From contig CAIZHQ010000007.1 of the NCBI GenBank assembly GCA_903932865.1, forward strand, positions 62,001 to 126,000: a stretch of DNA of 64,000 nucleotides, in the 5' to 3' direction. A program made the translations under genes and the position numbers. This stretch comes from an uncultured Burkholderiales bacterium. Lineage in GTDB: Bacteria > Pseudomonadota > Gammaproteobacteria > Burkholderiales > Burkholderiaceae_C. Each line of letters opens with the position of its first letter. Position 1 is the first letter of the stretch. Below are positions 50,063 to 58,932 of the stretch, in pieces. Below the pieces are notes generated by a model that was not told the origin of the DNA, made no database searches, and saw only the letters and a program-made list of their open reading frames with translations.

Positions 50063-50982
50063 TGGAGTCGTATGCATTGCTGGTTGCAGCGACCCTGAAT
50101 GCGGGCACGGTGCTGGCCATCGCCGCTTTGGGTCTGCTGATCAATGAAAAAGCTGGGGTGGTGAACCTGGGCGCCGAAGGCATGATGCTGTGCGCCGCCA
50201 TCGCGGGTTTTGCGGCCGTGGTGCACACCGGCAACGACTGGCTGGGTTTTGCGGCGGGCATGGGCGCTGGCGCGGTGCTGGCCGCCATCTTCGGGGTGCT
50301 GGTGATTTGGCTGAACACCAACCAGTACGCCACGGGCCTGGCCTTGAGTTTGTTTGGCGTGGGCTTTTCGGCCTTTGTCGGCATTGGCTACGTGAAAGAA
50401 AAATTGCCCGATCGGTCTCAATTTGCCATTCCCGGTCTGGCCGACATTCCGCTGGTGGGGCCTGCTCTGTTCAAACAGCACCCGCTGGTGTACGGCGCCA
50501 TGCTGCTGGTGTTGGCGCTGATTTGGTTCCTGTACCGCAGCCGCACCGGTTTGGTGCTGCGCGCCGTGGGCGAATCGCCCGCATCGGCGCACGCCTTGGG
50601 CTACCCGGTGCGCCGCATCCGCCTGGCGGCGGTGGTGGCTGGCGGTGCTCTGTGCGGCTTGGCCGGGGCGTACATCTCGGTGATCTACACCCCTCTGTGG
50701 GTTGAGGGCATGGTGGCGGGCAAGGGCTGGATCGCCTTGGCCTTGACCACGTTTGCCACCTGGCGTCCGGCACGCGTATTGCTTGGGGCTTACCTGTTTG
50801 GTGGCGTGACCATGCTGCAGTTCCATTTGCAGGGTGTGGGTGTGCAAGTGCCCAGCCAGTTGCTCACGGCGCTGCCCTACATCGCCACCATCGTGGTGCT
50901 GGCCCTGATTTCGCGCAACCCAACCTGGATTCGCTTGAACATGCCAGCCTCGTTGGGCAAGCCCTTTTATCCCGGTTCATAA
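50062..50982 (+). CDS. BMP-type ABC transporter permease 2
   Basis: A 306-residue permease (YufQ-like). Typical segments are LNAGTVLAIAALGLLINEKAGVVNLGAEGMM, TNQYATGLALSLFG and VGESPASAHALGYPVRRIR. It completes the heterodimeric membrane channel. AGGAGG lies nine bases before ATG 50062; a GTG three bases earlier would add one residue. The solute-binding lipoprotein gene follows 45 bases downstream. Confidence 0.94.
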   Translation: MESYALLVAATLNAGTVLAIAALGLLINEKAGVVNLGAEGMMLCAAIAGFAAVVHTGNDWLGFAAGMGAGAVLAAIFGVLVIWLNTNQYATGLALSLFGVGFSAFVGIGYVKEKLPDRSQFAIPGLADIPLVGPALFKQHPLVYGAMLLVLALIWFLYRSRTGLVLRAVGESPASAHALGYPVRRIRLAAVVAGGALCGLAGAYISVIYTPLWVEGMVAGKGWIALALTTFATWRPARVLLGAYLFGGVTMLQFHLQGVGVQVPSQLLTALPYIATIVVLALISRNPTWIRLNMPASLGKPFYPGS

Positions 50983-51026
50983 TTGCTTTTTTCCAACCCC
51001 CCTAAACCTGTTCAAAAGGAACTGAC

Positions 51027-52157
51027 ATGACAGACCTCTCCAAGCGCTCCATCGTCAAGATGGCGGCCCTGACCGCTGTGGCCGTCGCCGCACTGGTTGG
51101 CTGTGGCAAGAAAGAAGCTCCCAAAGCTGAAGCACCCGCTGCGGCCAAGCCTGAGCCCCTGAAGATCGCGTTTGCGTACGTCGGCCCTGTGGGTGACGGC
51201 GGCTGGACTTTTGCGCACGACAACGGTCGCAAAGAAATTGAAAAAGCCTTCGGTGACAAAGTCGTCACCACCTTCGTTGAAAAAGTGCCAGAAAGTGCCG
51301 ACGCCGAGCGCGTGATCCGTGACATGGCGGCCCAAGGCAACAAGCTGATTTTTGGTACGACGTTTGGTTACATGGAGCCCATGCTCAAAGTTGCTGCGGA
51401 CAACAAGGGCGTCAAGTTTGAGCACGCCACCGGCTACAAAACCGCTGAAAACATGCGCACCTATGACAGCCGCACCTACGAAGGCGCTTACATGGCGGGC
51501 GTGATCGCGGGCAAGATGACCAAGACCAATACCCTGGGTGTGGTGGCTTCGATTCCAATCCCTGAAGTGGTGCGCAACATCAACAGCTTTACCATGGGCG
51601 CGCAGTCGGTCAACCCCAAGATCAAGACCAAAGTGGTTTGGGTGAACGAGTGGTTCAACCCACCGAAAGAAACCGAAGCGGCCACCTCACTGATCAACGG
51701 CGGCGCTGACGTGCTGATGCAAAACACCGATTCGTCGGCTGTGTTGCAGACCGCCGAGAAAATGGGCAAGCGTGCCTTTGGCTGGGACTCCGACATGACC
51801 GCCTACGGCCCCAAGGCCCACCTGGGTTCGGCCGTGATCAACTGGGGCCCTTACTACGTCAAGGCCGTGGGTGAAGCCCTGGAAGGCAAGTGGAGCACCG
51901 GTTCGAGCTGGTGGGGCGTGAAAGAAGGCGCGATCGAGATGGTCAACGTGGCCGCTGACGTGCCGGAAGACACCAAAAAGCGCATCGCCGAGATCAATGC
52001 GGGTCTGAAAGACGGCAGCTTCTCGATCTGGAAGGGTCCGATCGTGGACCAGGCCGGTAAGGAAATGCTGGCCAAAGACGCGGTTGCCGACGACAAGTTC
52101 CTGGGCGGTGTGATGTTCTACGTCAAGGGCGTGGAAGGCAAGATCCCCGGCAAGTGA
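51027..52157 (+). CDS. BMP-family (BmpA) solute-binding lipoprotein
   Basis: A 376-residue binding lipoprotein. The signal ends at lipobox ALVGCG (Cys 26). An Ala/Lys/Pro linker and the BMP domain follow: LKIAFAYVGPVGDGGWTFAHDNGR, GTTFGYMEPMLKVA, DSRTYEGAYMAGVIAGKMT, LINGGADVLMQNTDSSAVLQTAEK and GAVINWGPYY-like segment near residue 270. BMP proteins bind nucleosides or purines; the location next to xdhAB/guaD supports a purine or nucleoside ligand. AAGGAAC precedes ATG 51027. A perfect terminator follows. Confidence 0.94.
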   Translation: MTDLSKRSIVKMAALTAVAVAALVGCGKKEAPKAEAPAAAKPEPLKIAFAYVGPVGDGGWTFAHDNGRKEIEKAFGDKVVTTFVEKVPESADAERVIRDMAAQGNKLIFGTTFGYMEPMLKVAADNKGVKFEHATGYKTAENMRTYDSRTYEGAYMAGVIAGKMTKTNTLGVVASIPIPEVVRNINSFTMGAQSVNPKIKTKVVWVNEWFNPPKETEAATSLINGGADVLMQNTDSSAVLQTAEKMGKRAFGWDSDMTAYGPKAHLGSAVINWGPYYVKAVGEALEGKWSTGSSWWGVKEGAIEMVNVAADVPEDTKKRIAEINAGLKDGSFSIWKGPIVDQAGKEMLAKDAVADDKFLGGVMFYVKGVEGKIPGK

Positions 52158-52190
52158 GGGGTGTGCTGAGTAGCCTTCGGGCTGCTGCTG

Positions 52191-52219
52191 AAAAAGGCTG
52201 TCCATGGACAGCCTTTTTT
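52191..52219. terminator. Perfect bidirectional terminator
   Basis: A-run, 7-base stem GGCTGTC/GACAGCC around CATG-centred symmetry, and T-run form a perfectly symmetrical hairpin. It can stop both the BMP transporter operon (plus strand) and the carotenoid-oxygenase operon (minus strand). Confidence 0.95.
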
Positions 52220-52231
52220 GTTGGAGTCCGT

Positions 52232-53698
52232 TCAGCGCGTTGAAGGGCTCAATTCACGCGCATCGGCCCAGCAGGCATGTGTCCCGCTGCTGATGCGGTG
52301 CGGCAAGATGATGCGCGCCACCGGGCCATCATCGATGTGCCGCGCATCCAGCACCACACATTCCGATTGATCGGTGTTCATGTCGGTCACAAAGCTCACC
52401 ACATAGCCGTCGTCTTCGCTTTGGGCATCGTGGCAGGGGGCCATGGGAGATTCGCTGCCGAAACGGCCTTTGCCGAACAGGTGGGTTTGCGATTGGCCTG
52501 TGGTGTGGTCGTAGCGCAGGATGCCGTCAAACAGGAACGAACCCGGGTGCGCGATCATGTTGTAGGCATAGCGGTAAGGCTGACCCCAATGAGCGGCATT
52601 GATCATGCCGAATTCCAAATGCCTTTCATCCAGTCGCCTCTCTGAGCTTTGTCCGGTGCGCAGATTCAGCCGCCATTCGTACAAGGTGGGGCCGTAACGT
52701 TCAGGCCCCAAGGTGTTGCCAGAGTTGTCGTAGCCTGCCTTGGGCATGGGGGTTTTCTGGTGGTAGCCGTGCAGCACGATCTCGTCGCCTTCTTCCCAGG
52801 CATTGAGCCAGTGCAGCACATAGGTGGGGCTGGCTTCAAACCAGCGGATGCCGGTCTGGGGTGTGCCTCGCCTGGGCACCACAGCAAAACGTGAAGGATG
52901 CTGCTCAAAGTAGCGCAGCTTGTGTTTGCCCTGGGGCAGCAAATCTTCGTCCCAGTGCAGTGGGAAATCGTTGAGGATGGCAAAGTGTTCGGTGAACGCC
53001 ATGTCATGGGGCAAACGCGGGCCAGGCAGGGGCACCGGCACATAGTGCACCAGCTGGTTGTGGCGGTCGACCTCACCATAGTGCATGTAGGGCGCTTGTT
53101 TGCTGTAGTTGAAAAACAGCAAATCGCCGGTGCGCGGGCAAACTTTGGGGTGGGCGCTGATGCCGCCATCGGGCAGGATTTGGCGGCCCCAGTCGTCCAC
53201 GCCTTTGAACTCGAGTGTGCGGGCATCCAGCCGATAAGGCTCGCCGCATTGGTAAAACGTGGTCAGTGCCATGCCGGCATGCACGATCACATCGGTGGCC
53301 GAGCTGTCGCGCAGGCCACCGCGAGCACCCCAGCCCGGACGCAAGGCCAGCGAAGGTTTGTCGATCAGTCCAGCATACAAAGCCTGGCCTGCGGCTTGTT
53401 CTTCCATGAAGGCTTGTGTGCGGATGAAACGGTTGCGGTATTCGCAGCGGCCATGCTCAAAGCGCATCATGTGCAGCATGCCATCGCCATCGAACACGTG
53501 GAAGGTGCCCAGCGGCTGGTGCACCGGGTTTTGCGTGTTGCGCAGATAGACCCCGTTCAGGCGTTCTGGGATTTCACCAATGACCTGCAGGTCGGTGGCA
53601 TTCAATTCCTGGTAGTTGGGTGTGAACGGCCCGGTCATCAGCGGATGCTTGTCTGGCACCAGGGTAGGCCGGATTTCCGAAATGAGTTCAGCGTGCAT
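52232..53698 (-). CDS. Carotenoid-oxygenase-family dioxygenase 1
   Basis: A 488-residue seven-bladed carotenoid cleavage oxygenase family protein. All four Fe(II) His are visible: H183 (SAHPKVCP), H231 (LPHDMAFTEH), H296 (YVLHWLNAWEEGDE) and H474 (SSGTHACW). The family cleaves C=C bonds of carotenoids, apocarotenoids, lignostilbenes, resveratrol or isoeugenol. It is the last gene of the minus-strand island and is similar in pattern to the first gene (58933-60375). No signal peptide. ATG 53698 is used; a TTG at 53731 would add 11 residues. Confidence 0.93.
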   Translation of the reverse strand: MHAELISEIRPTLVPDKHPLMTGPFTPNYQELNATDLQVIGEIPERLNGVYLRNTQNPVHQPLGTFHVFDGDGMLHMMRFEHGRCEYRNRFIRTQAFMEEQAAGQALYAGLIDKPSLALRPGWGARGGLRDSSATDVIVHAGMALTTFYQCGEPYRLDARTLEFKGVDDWGRQILPDGGISAHPKVCPRTGDLLFFNYSKQAPYMHYGEVDRHNQLVHYVPVPLPGPRLPHDMAFTEHFAILNDFPLHWDEDLLPQGKHKLRYFEQHPSRFAVVPRRGTPQTGIRWFEASPTYVLHWLNAWEEGDEIVLHGYHQKTPMPKAGYDNSGNTLGPERYGPTLYEWRLNLRTGQSSERRLDERHLEFGMINAAHWGQPYRYAYNMIAHPGSFLFDGILRYDHTTGQSQTHLFGKGRFGSESPMAPCHDAQSEDDGYVVSFVTDMNTDQSECVVLDARHIDDGPVARIILPHRISSGTHACWADARELSPSTR

Positions 53699-53773
53699 AG
53701 GTGGCTTTATGGGGAATGACCAAGGGCTCAAGGGTGTTTAAAGTTCATGAGGCCCATCGGATCGGTAAGGGCT

Positions 53774-54784
53774 TCAGTCCAGCACAATGCCGCCGATCAC
53801 CTGGATGACTTTGCCCCAACGTTCTGCATCTTCCTTGAGCCAATTCCTCAGTTTGTCGGGTGTGCTTCCTGTCAAGGTGTAGCCCAGTGAAGTGAACCGA
53901 TCAGACACTGAGGGATCATTCAGTGCCGTGATGGTGTCTGCGGACACCTTGTTCAAAATGGCTTGAGGTGTGCCTACCGGTGCGAGCAGACCAAAACGCG
54001 CATAGGTGCCCTCCATGGCGGGATAAGCCTGCTCGGTGAAGGTGGCGACATCCGGCAGCAAGGGTGACCGTGCGGGCCCGTTGATGGCAATGGCTCTGAG
54101 CTTGCCTGCCTTGATCTGGGATTGCGCTGTCGCCAAGTCGGCCAAAGTCAGTGTGATTTGCCCAGCAATCAAGTCGCTCACGGCGGGCCCTGTGCCTTTG
54201 TAGGGCACATGGATCATGTCTATGCCAGCCCCCTGATTAAAGGCTTCAATGGCCAGATGCGCTCCCGATCCCTGTCCAAAAGAGCCATAGCTTAATTTTT
54301 TGGGTTGCGCTTTGGCCAATGCCACCAGCTCTTTGAGGTTGGTGACAGGTGTGGTGCTGTTGACCAAAAAGGCAGCAGGTGCAATGCCTACGTGCGAGAC
54401 CGGCGCCAGTTGCTTGAGCGGATCGTGAGGCAGTTTTCGAAAAATGACGGGGTTGATGACAAGAGGTGAGGCTGAGCTCATCAACAGCGTGAAACCATCC
54501 GGTGCGGCTTTGACCACGGCATCTACGCCGATGATGCCCGAAGCCCCCGCTTTGTTTTCGACCACCACCGATTGCTTCCAGATTTCGGACAGTCGCTGCG
54601 CCAGGGTTCGGGCGATCAGGTCAGAACCAGAGCCCGCCGCTGTGGGCACAATGATTCGCACAGGCTTGTCGGGCCATGGCGATTGCGCAAAAACCAAGCC
54701 AGTCAAACAGGCCAGAAAAATAACAAGCCAAGAGCGAATAACTTGTCGGGAAATTGTGACCCATGGTATGTCAAAGTGGTTCAT
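53774..54784 (-). CDS. Orphan Bug-family periplasmic binding protein (oxygenase island, second)
   Basis: A 336-residue TctC-like protein with signal segment SWLVIFLACLTGLVFA cleaved before QSPWP. Mature motifs are KPVRIIVPTAAGSGSDLIART, NKAGASGIIGVDAVV, APDGFTLLMS, VPYKGTGPAVSDLIAGQITLT and APVGTPQAILNKVSADT. The gene overlaps the flavin reductase gene by 14 bases. ATG 54784 has AAGGGAGAA upstream. It probably captures the island's substrate, or a second related acid, for a permease encoded elsewhere. Confidence 0.9.
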   Translation of the reverse strand: MNHFDIPWVTISRQVIRSWLVIFLACLTGLVFAQSPWPDKPVRIIVPTAAGSGSDLIARTLAQRLSEIWKQSVVVENKAGASGIIGVDAVVKAAPDGFTLLMSSASPLVINPVIFRKLPHDPLKQLAPVSHVGIAPAAFLVNSTTPVTNLKELVALAKAQPKKLSYGSFGQGSGAHLAIEAFNQGAGIDMIHVPYKGTGPAVSDLIAGQITLTLADLATAQSQIKAGKLRAIAINGPARSPLLPDVATFTEQAYPAMEGTYARFGLLAPVGTPQAILNKVSADTITALNDPSVSDRFTSLGYTLTGSTPDKLRNWLKEDAERWGKVIQVIGGIVLD

Positions 54785-55472
54785 TGGCTTCTCCCTTTTG
54801 TGGTTGAGTGGAAGGGTGCAAGGTTTCATGCAAATGGGAAATGCCGGCGGCGTCCCTGCCTGTCAACTCTGTCAATTCGTAGCTGTGACTGACATCCGTG
54901 TAATCCCGGTAACCCAAACGGGCCAAAGGCCTGATACGGCTGATGTCGATGCGCCCATCTTCGGTCAAGGCACTTTCTTCTATGTGAATTCCCACGACCT
55001 CAGCCACCAGGATCCATGCCGATGCGTCCAGGCTGCGGCCAGGAACATGCAGTTTTTGCGTCAGTCGGCATTCAAAGTGGACGGGTGAGCCTTTGACCCT
55101 GCGCGCTTGAACATGCCGTGATGGCAACCAAGGAATGTTCAAGGTCTCAAACTCATCGACCCCGGGTGCCATGTCTTTCGAAGAGCCCAACACCCAGTCC
55201 TTAAGGTCAAAGGTGGCCATGTTCCAGACAAACTCCCCTGTCTCGAGAATATTGGCGGCGGTGTCCTTGAGCTGTCCTGACTCTCTTGCATTGGCCGCCA
55301 CCATCACGGTGGGTGGGTCCCAGGTGATGTTCTGAAATTGGCTGTAAGGCGCCAAATTGTGAATCCCACTGGCACTGACGGTCGAAATCCAACCGATAGG
55401 ACGTGGCACACAACAGGACTTGAAAGGGTTGTAGGGCAGGCCAGAGACTTCGGATTGGGGCGAATAAAACAT
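54771..55472 (-). CDS. Flavin reductase-like FMN-binding protein
   Basis: A 233-residue flavin-reductase-like domain protein of the flavoredoxin group. The FMN-binding core is CVPRPIGWISTVSASGIHNLAPYSQ, then WDPPTVMVAANA and VWNMATFDLKDWV. It may reduce FMN for a monooxygenase or reduce a substrate directly; no partner oxygenase using FMN is in the island. It lies between two Bug genes, with 11 bases to the upstream one and an overlap to the downstream one, so it is cotranscribed. Confidence 0.88.
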   Translation of the reverse strand: MFYSPQSEVSGLPYNPFKSCCVPRPIGWISTVSASGIHNLAPYSQFQNITWDPPTVMVAANARESGQLKDTAANILETGEFVWNMATFDLKDWVLGSSKDMAPGVDEFETLNIPWLPSRHVQARRVKGSPVHFECRLTQKLHVPGRSLDASAWILVAEVVGIHIEESALTEDGRIDISRIRPLARLGYRDYTDVSHSYELTELTGRDAAGISHLHETLHPSTQPQKGEANEPL

Positions 55473-55483
55473 GATCGAGTGGC

Positions 55484-56461
55484 CTATTCGCTGGCCTTGA
55501 AGCCAGAAATTTTCACGGCTTCCTGCCAGCGTTTGGCGTCATTGCGGGTGAATGTCTGGAACTCAGCGGAAGTAAAGGGCAAGGGTTCGAAATCGATGGC
55601 GCGCCATTTTTCAATGATGGTTTGTGATTTGAGGACTTTCGAGAATTCGGTTTGCAGTTTGTTGATGATGGCATCGGGAGTTCCTGCAGGCGCAGACAAG
55701 CCCGACCAGATGTAGATTTCCAGATCAGGCAGACCCTGTTCGGTGAATGTGGCCACATTGGGCAACAAGGGCGAGCGCTGCGGGCTGGTCAGTGCAAGGA
55801 CCTTGATCTTGCCCGATTCCACATGGGATTTGACAGCCATCAGAGGCAAAAAGGCAGCTTGTACCTGACCCCCCAGCAAGTTCTGAACGGCAGGTGGTGT
55901 GCCGTTGAATGGCACATGCACCATGTTCAGTCCGGTGCGCTGGTTCATGATCACCCCAGCAAAGTGCGAAGAGTTGCCGGCGGTGAATGAGGCATAGGAG
56001 ACCCCACCGCTTTGGGTTTTGGCCCAGGCTACGAAATCCTTGACGTTGTTGGCAGGCACATTGGCCGCATTCACGGCCAAGACCAGCGATGCCCCCAAAA
56101 AACCAGTGACCGGTTTGTAGCTTTTTTCCGGGTCGTAAGGCAATTTAGAAAAGGTGTAAGGGTTGATGGTCATCATGCTGGTGTTGGACAGGAGCAGCGT
56201 GTAACCATCGGGCGCGGCCTGCATCACGTTCTGAGCGGCAATGATGCCGGACCCCCCGGGTTTGTTGTCCACGACAATGGGTTGGCCGGTGTTTTTCTTG
56301 AATTCCTCGGCCACCTGTCTTAAGGCGTTGTCCAGGGTGTTGCCCGGTGCAAATGGCACAACCACACGGATGGGGCGTTCTGGGAAATTGGGCGCCTGTG
56401 CAAGGGCTGTCCCCATGAACAGGAATGCGGCCAAGGCGAAAAGGGTAGAGCGTTTGTGCAT
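55484..56461 (-). CDS. Orphan Bug-family periplasmic binding protein (oxygenase island, first)
   Basis: A 325-residue TctC-like protein with signal peptide MHKRSTLFALAAFLFMGTALA, cleaved before QAPNFP. Mature motifs are RPIRVVVPFAPGNTLDNALRQ, NKPGGSGIIAAQNVM, APDGYTLLLS, VPFNGTPPAVQNLLGGQVQAA and APAGTPDAIINKL. It is 28 bases after the alpha/beta hydrolase gene. Two Bug proteins in one operon suggests two ligands or a gene duplication with divergence. Confidence 0.9.
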   Translation of the reverse strand: MHKRSTLFALAAFLFMGTALAQAPNFPERPIRVVVPFAPGNTLDNALRQVAEEFKKNTGQPIVVDNKPGGSGIIAAQNVMQAAPDGYTLLLSNTSMMTINPYTFSKLPYDPEKSYKPVTGFLGASLVLAVNAANVPANNVKDFVAWAKTQSGGVSYASFTAGNSSHFAGVIMNQRTGLNMVHVPFNGTPPAVQNLLGGQVQAAFLPLMAVKSHVESGKIKVLALTSPQRSPLLPNVATFTEQGLPDLEIYIWSGLSAPAGTPDAIINKLQTEFSKVLKSQTIIEKWRAIDFEPLPFTSAEFQTFTRNDAKRWQEAVKISGFKASE

Positions 56462-56489
56462 GTGTTTCTCTCAAGGTAGATGGTTGGCT

Positions 56490-57185
56490 TCAGTGAATGA
56501 GGGACGTCAGGACTTTAGCGACCGCGGGCGCTTGCTGAACGGGCAGCATATGACCGCTTTTGGGAACGATGCAAGTTTGTGCATGGGGAATGCATTGCGC
56601 CAGTTGCTGGGTCAGCTGAGGCGGTGTCACCCTGTCGTGTTCGCCACACAAAAGCGCCACAGGCAGACTCAGTCGGGACAGTGCCTCACGGTGATCAGCG
56701 CGGCCCATGATGGCGCGTGTCTGGCGCAGGGCGGTTTCGCAACCCACCGACAACAGCATCTGCCGCAAGCGTTCCTGAACGGCTTCGCTGGCTTCGTGTG
56801 TTCCGAACTTCACGATGCCATCCACCACTTTCGGAAAATTGGCCTGCATGGCCGACATGGTTTTTTCACGAACAGTGCGACTGTCGTCCGACTCGGGTAG
56901 TGGGGAGGTTGACAGCAAAGCGGCTGCCGAAAGAGGCCTTTGTGGGTGAGCCAGCATCTCGATGGCGACATATCCGCCCAAAGAAAACCCCGTCACCATG
57001 ACGGGTGTGCTCAGGGGAACATCGTCTAACTGCTGCCAGGCATCGCGGGCCATTTCGGCAATGCTTTCCTGAGTTTGTACATTGGCGATGCGCACTGTCC
57101 AGTCGCCCGGCAGACAAGGCAGCACATCGTCCCAGACACTGGCATCGTTGAGCATGCCGGGGATCAGCAGCAAGACCGGCTTCAT
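56490..57185 (-). CDS. Alpha/beta hydrolase
   Basis: A 231-residue alpha/beta hydrolase. The triad is visible: nucleophile S68 in VTGFSLGGYV, D184 in LLCGEHDRV and H212 in VPKSGHMLPV. LIPGMLNDASVWDDVLP holds the oxyanion segment. Esterase, lactonase or C-C hydrolase activity is possible. ATG 57185 overlaps the acyl-CoA synthetase stop by four bases. It presumably processes the compound cleaved or activated by its neighbours. Confidence 0.9.
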   Translation of the reverse strand: MKPVLLLIPGMLNDASVWDDVLPCLPGDWTVRIANVQTQESIAEMARDAWQQLDDVPLSTPVMVTGFSLGGYVAIEMLAHPQRPLSAAALLSTSPLPESDDSRTVREKTMSAMQANFPKVVDGIVKFGTHEASEAVQERLRQMLLSVGCETALRQTRAIMGRADHREALSRLSLPVALLCGEHDRVTPPQLTQQLAQCIPHAQTCIVPKSGHMLPVQQAPAVAKVLTSLIH

Positions 57186-58930
57186 GAGGTGACCTCGTTG
57201 GAGGCTAAGGTTTGTGGCAGGCTTCCAGAGGCCACCAATGCACGTAATTCCCGCTTCAGGACTTTGCCAACCGGATTGCGGGGCAGTTCGTCGAGCAAGA
57301 TCAACTTTTCGGGCCACTTGAATGAAGCCACTTGTTTGATATCTTTCAGGTAGCCGACCAAATCTTGCAGGCTGATGTCTTGGCCAGGTTGAGCCACTAC
57401 CACCGCACAAACACGTTCACCCATGACCGGGTCGGGCAGGCCAATGACCGCACTGTCGCGCACTTTGGGGTGGCTCATCAAAAGGCCTTCGATTTCTTCC
57501 GAAGAGATGTTCATGCCGCCCCGGATCACGATGTCTTTTTGTCGCCCGCAAAAGCGGTAGAACTGCAGTTCATCTCCTGCAATTTCAAACAGATCCCCGG
57601 TGCAGTAATAGCCTTGTTCATCAAAGGCCCGCGCGGTGAGTTCGGGGGCTTTGTAATAGCCGCTGAAAATGGTGGGGCCCTTGAAGCGCAATTCGCCCAC
57701 GCGCCCTTCACTCAGGATGTCCTCGCCGGTGTCGATGTCGACCAACCTTGTCTGGATTTTCTGGGACACAGACATATTCCAGTTGAAGCCCGGCACGCCC
57801 ATGCGGGGGAAATACAAGGCCCGTTGACGGCGTTCGGGCATGTCCAGCGGAGATGAACTCAAGGCCGCGCCTTCATTGGAGCCGAAATAATTGACCACTT
57901 CGATGTCGAACTGGGTCTTCATTTCCTCCATCATCCATTCGGACAGTGGACCACCACCCGAGCCCACGCTTTTGAGCCGGCTCAAGTCAACGCCTTGCAT
58001 TTTTTCGGGTTGCTTGAGCAGCATGTTCAGCACGGCCGGCGCTGCCACGCTGTAGTCCATGGGGTGCGCGCGCAATTGCGCCACAAACACTTCCAGGTCA
58101 AAGGGGTGATGGTGGTGCAAGGTGCCACCCACGACCAGCCAGGCGGCCAGACTGGAAGACACCCCCGCCATGTTGACGAAGGGGAATGGAATCAACAATT
58201 GGGCACCCCGTTGCAATTGCCCAGCCTGGCTGACCGATTGTCCAGCGATCAACCATTCGTTGTGATTCCTGGGCACACCCTTGGAGCGCGCCTCTGTGCC
58301 GGAGGTCCAGCAGATGGTGAGCACATCGTGAGCGGTGACACCCATGTCGTGGCTGTGTTGGCGCAATTGCTGGGCGCTCCAGGTCGGCGCATCGGCCAGC
58401 AACTGGGACAAGCTCGTCACACCGTTTGGCAGGTCCTGTCCCAGCGACCAGATGTGCTGCAAGCCGTCCAAGTGTTTCGCGTGCGTGGCCCATTGCTGAG
58501 CCGCCGGGTAGTTTCCAATGTGCTGGGTGGTGATGGCCAGTTTGGCATGCGTGGTGCCGAAAACATGCGTCAGTTCATGAGTTCGGTATTGCACCGGTAC
58601 GGGTGAGACCACGATGCCATTGATGGCGCACGCCAGATAAATCGCATGCATTTCCACACAGTTGGGCAGTTGCATGACGATGACGTCGTCCTTGCGCAGA
58701 CCTTGCAAGTGAAACAAGGCGCAATAGCGTCCGACTTGCGTAAGTAACTGCGCCCATGTCCAGCTTTGGGGATCGTCGCCGCAGATGCTGCGACGGTTTG
58801 GGGGGTCCACGACCGCCATGTCCTGGGCTTGCTGCTCGGCCGTTCTGATGAACAGCTCGCCCATGGTTTCTTCGGTCCACCAGCCCTGCTCTACATAGGC
58901 TTTTATTTTTTCGGGTGACACCAAAATCAT
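57182..58930 (-). CDS. Acyl-CoA synthetase / AMP-dependent ligase
   Basis: A 582-residue AMP-binding enzyme. The P-loop-like motif is altered: CWTSGTEARSKGVPR instead of TSGTTGxPKG. The rest is canonical: NYFGSNEGAAL (A5-like), YYCTGDLFEI (motif with the ribose-binding Asp), GRQKDIVIRGGMNISSEEIE, and the C-terminal catalytic Lys in NPVGKVLKRE. It activates a carboxylic acid to acyl-CoA through acyl-AMP. In the island it would activate an acid from oxidative cleavage. ATG 58930 lies two bases after the upstream oxygenase stop. Confidence 0.92.
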   Translation of the reverse strand: MILVSPEKIKAYVEQGWWTEETMGELFIRTAEQQAQDMAVVDPPNRRSICGDDPQSWTWAQLLTQVGRYCALFHLQGLRKDDVIVMQLPNCVEMHAIYLACAINGIVVSPVPVQYRTHELTHVFGTTHAKLAITTQHIGNYPAAQQWATHAKHLDGLQHIWSLGQDLPNGVTSLSQLLADAPTWSAQQLRQHSHDMGVTAHDVLTICWTSGTEARSKGVPRNHNEWLIAGQSVSQAGQLQRGAQLLIPFPFVNMAGVSSSLAAWLVVGGTLHHHHPFDLEVFVAQLRAHPMDYSVAAPAVLNMLLKQPEKMQGVDLSRLKSVGSGGGPLSEWMMEEMKTQFDIEVVNYFGSNEGAALSSSPLDMPERRQRALYFPRMGVPGFNWNMSVSQKIQTRLVDIDTGEDILSEGRVGELRFKGPTIFSGYYKAPELTARAFDEQGYYCTGDLFEIAGDELQFYRFCGRQKDIVIRGGMNISSEEIEGLLMSHPKVRDSAVIGLPDPVMGERVCAVVVAQPGQDISLQDLVGYLKDIKQVASFKWPEKLILLDELPRNPVGKVLKRELRALVASGSLPQTLASNEVTS

Positions 58931-58932
58931 GT

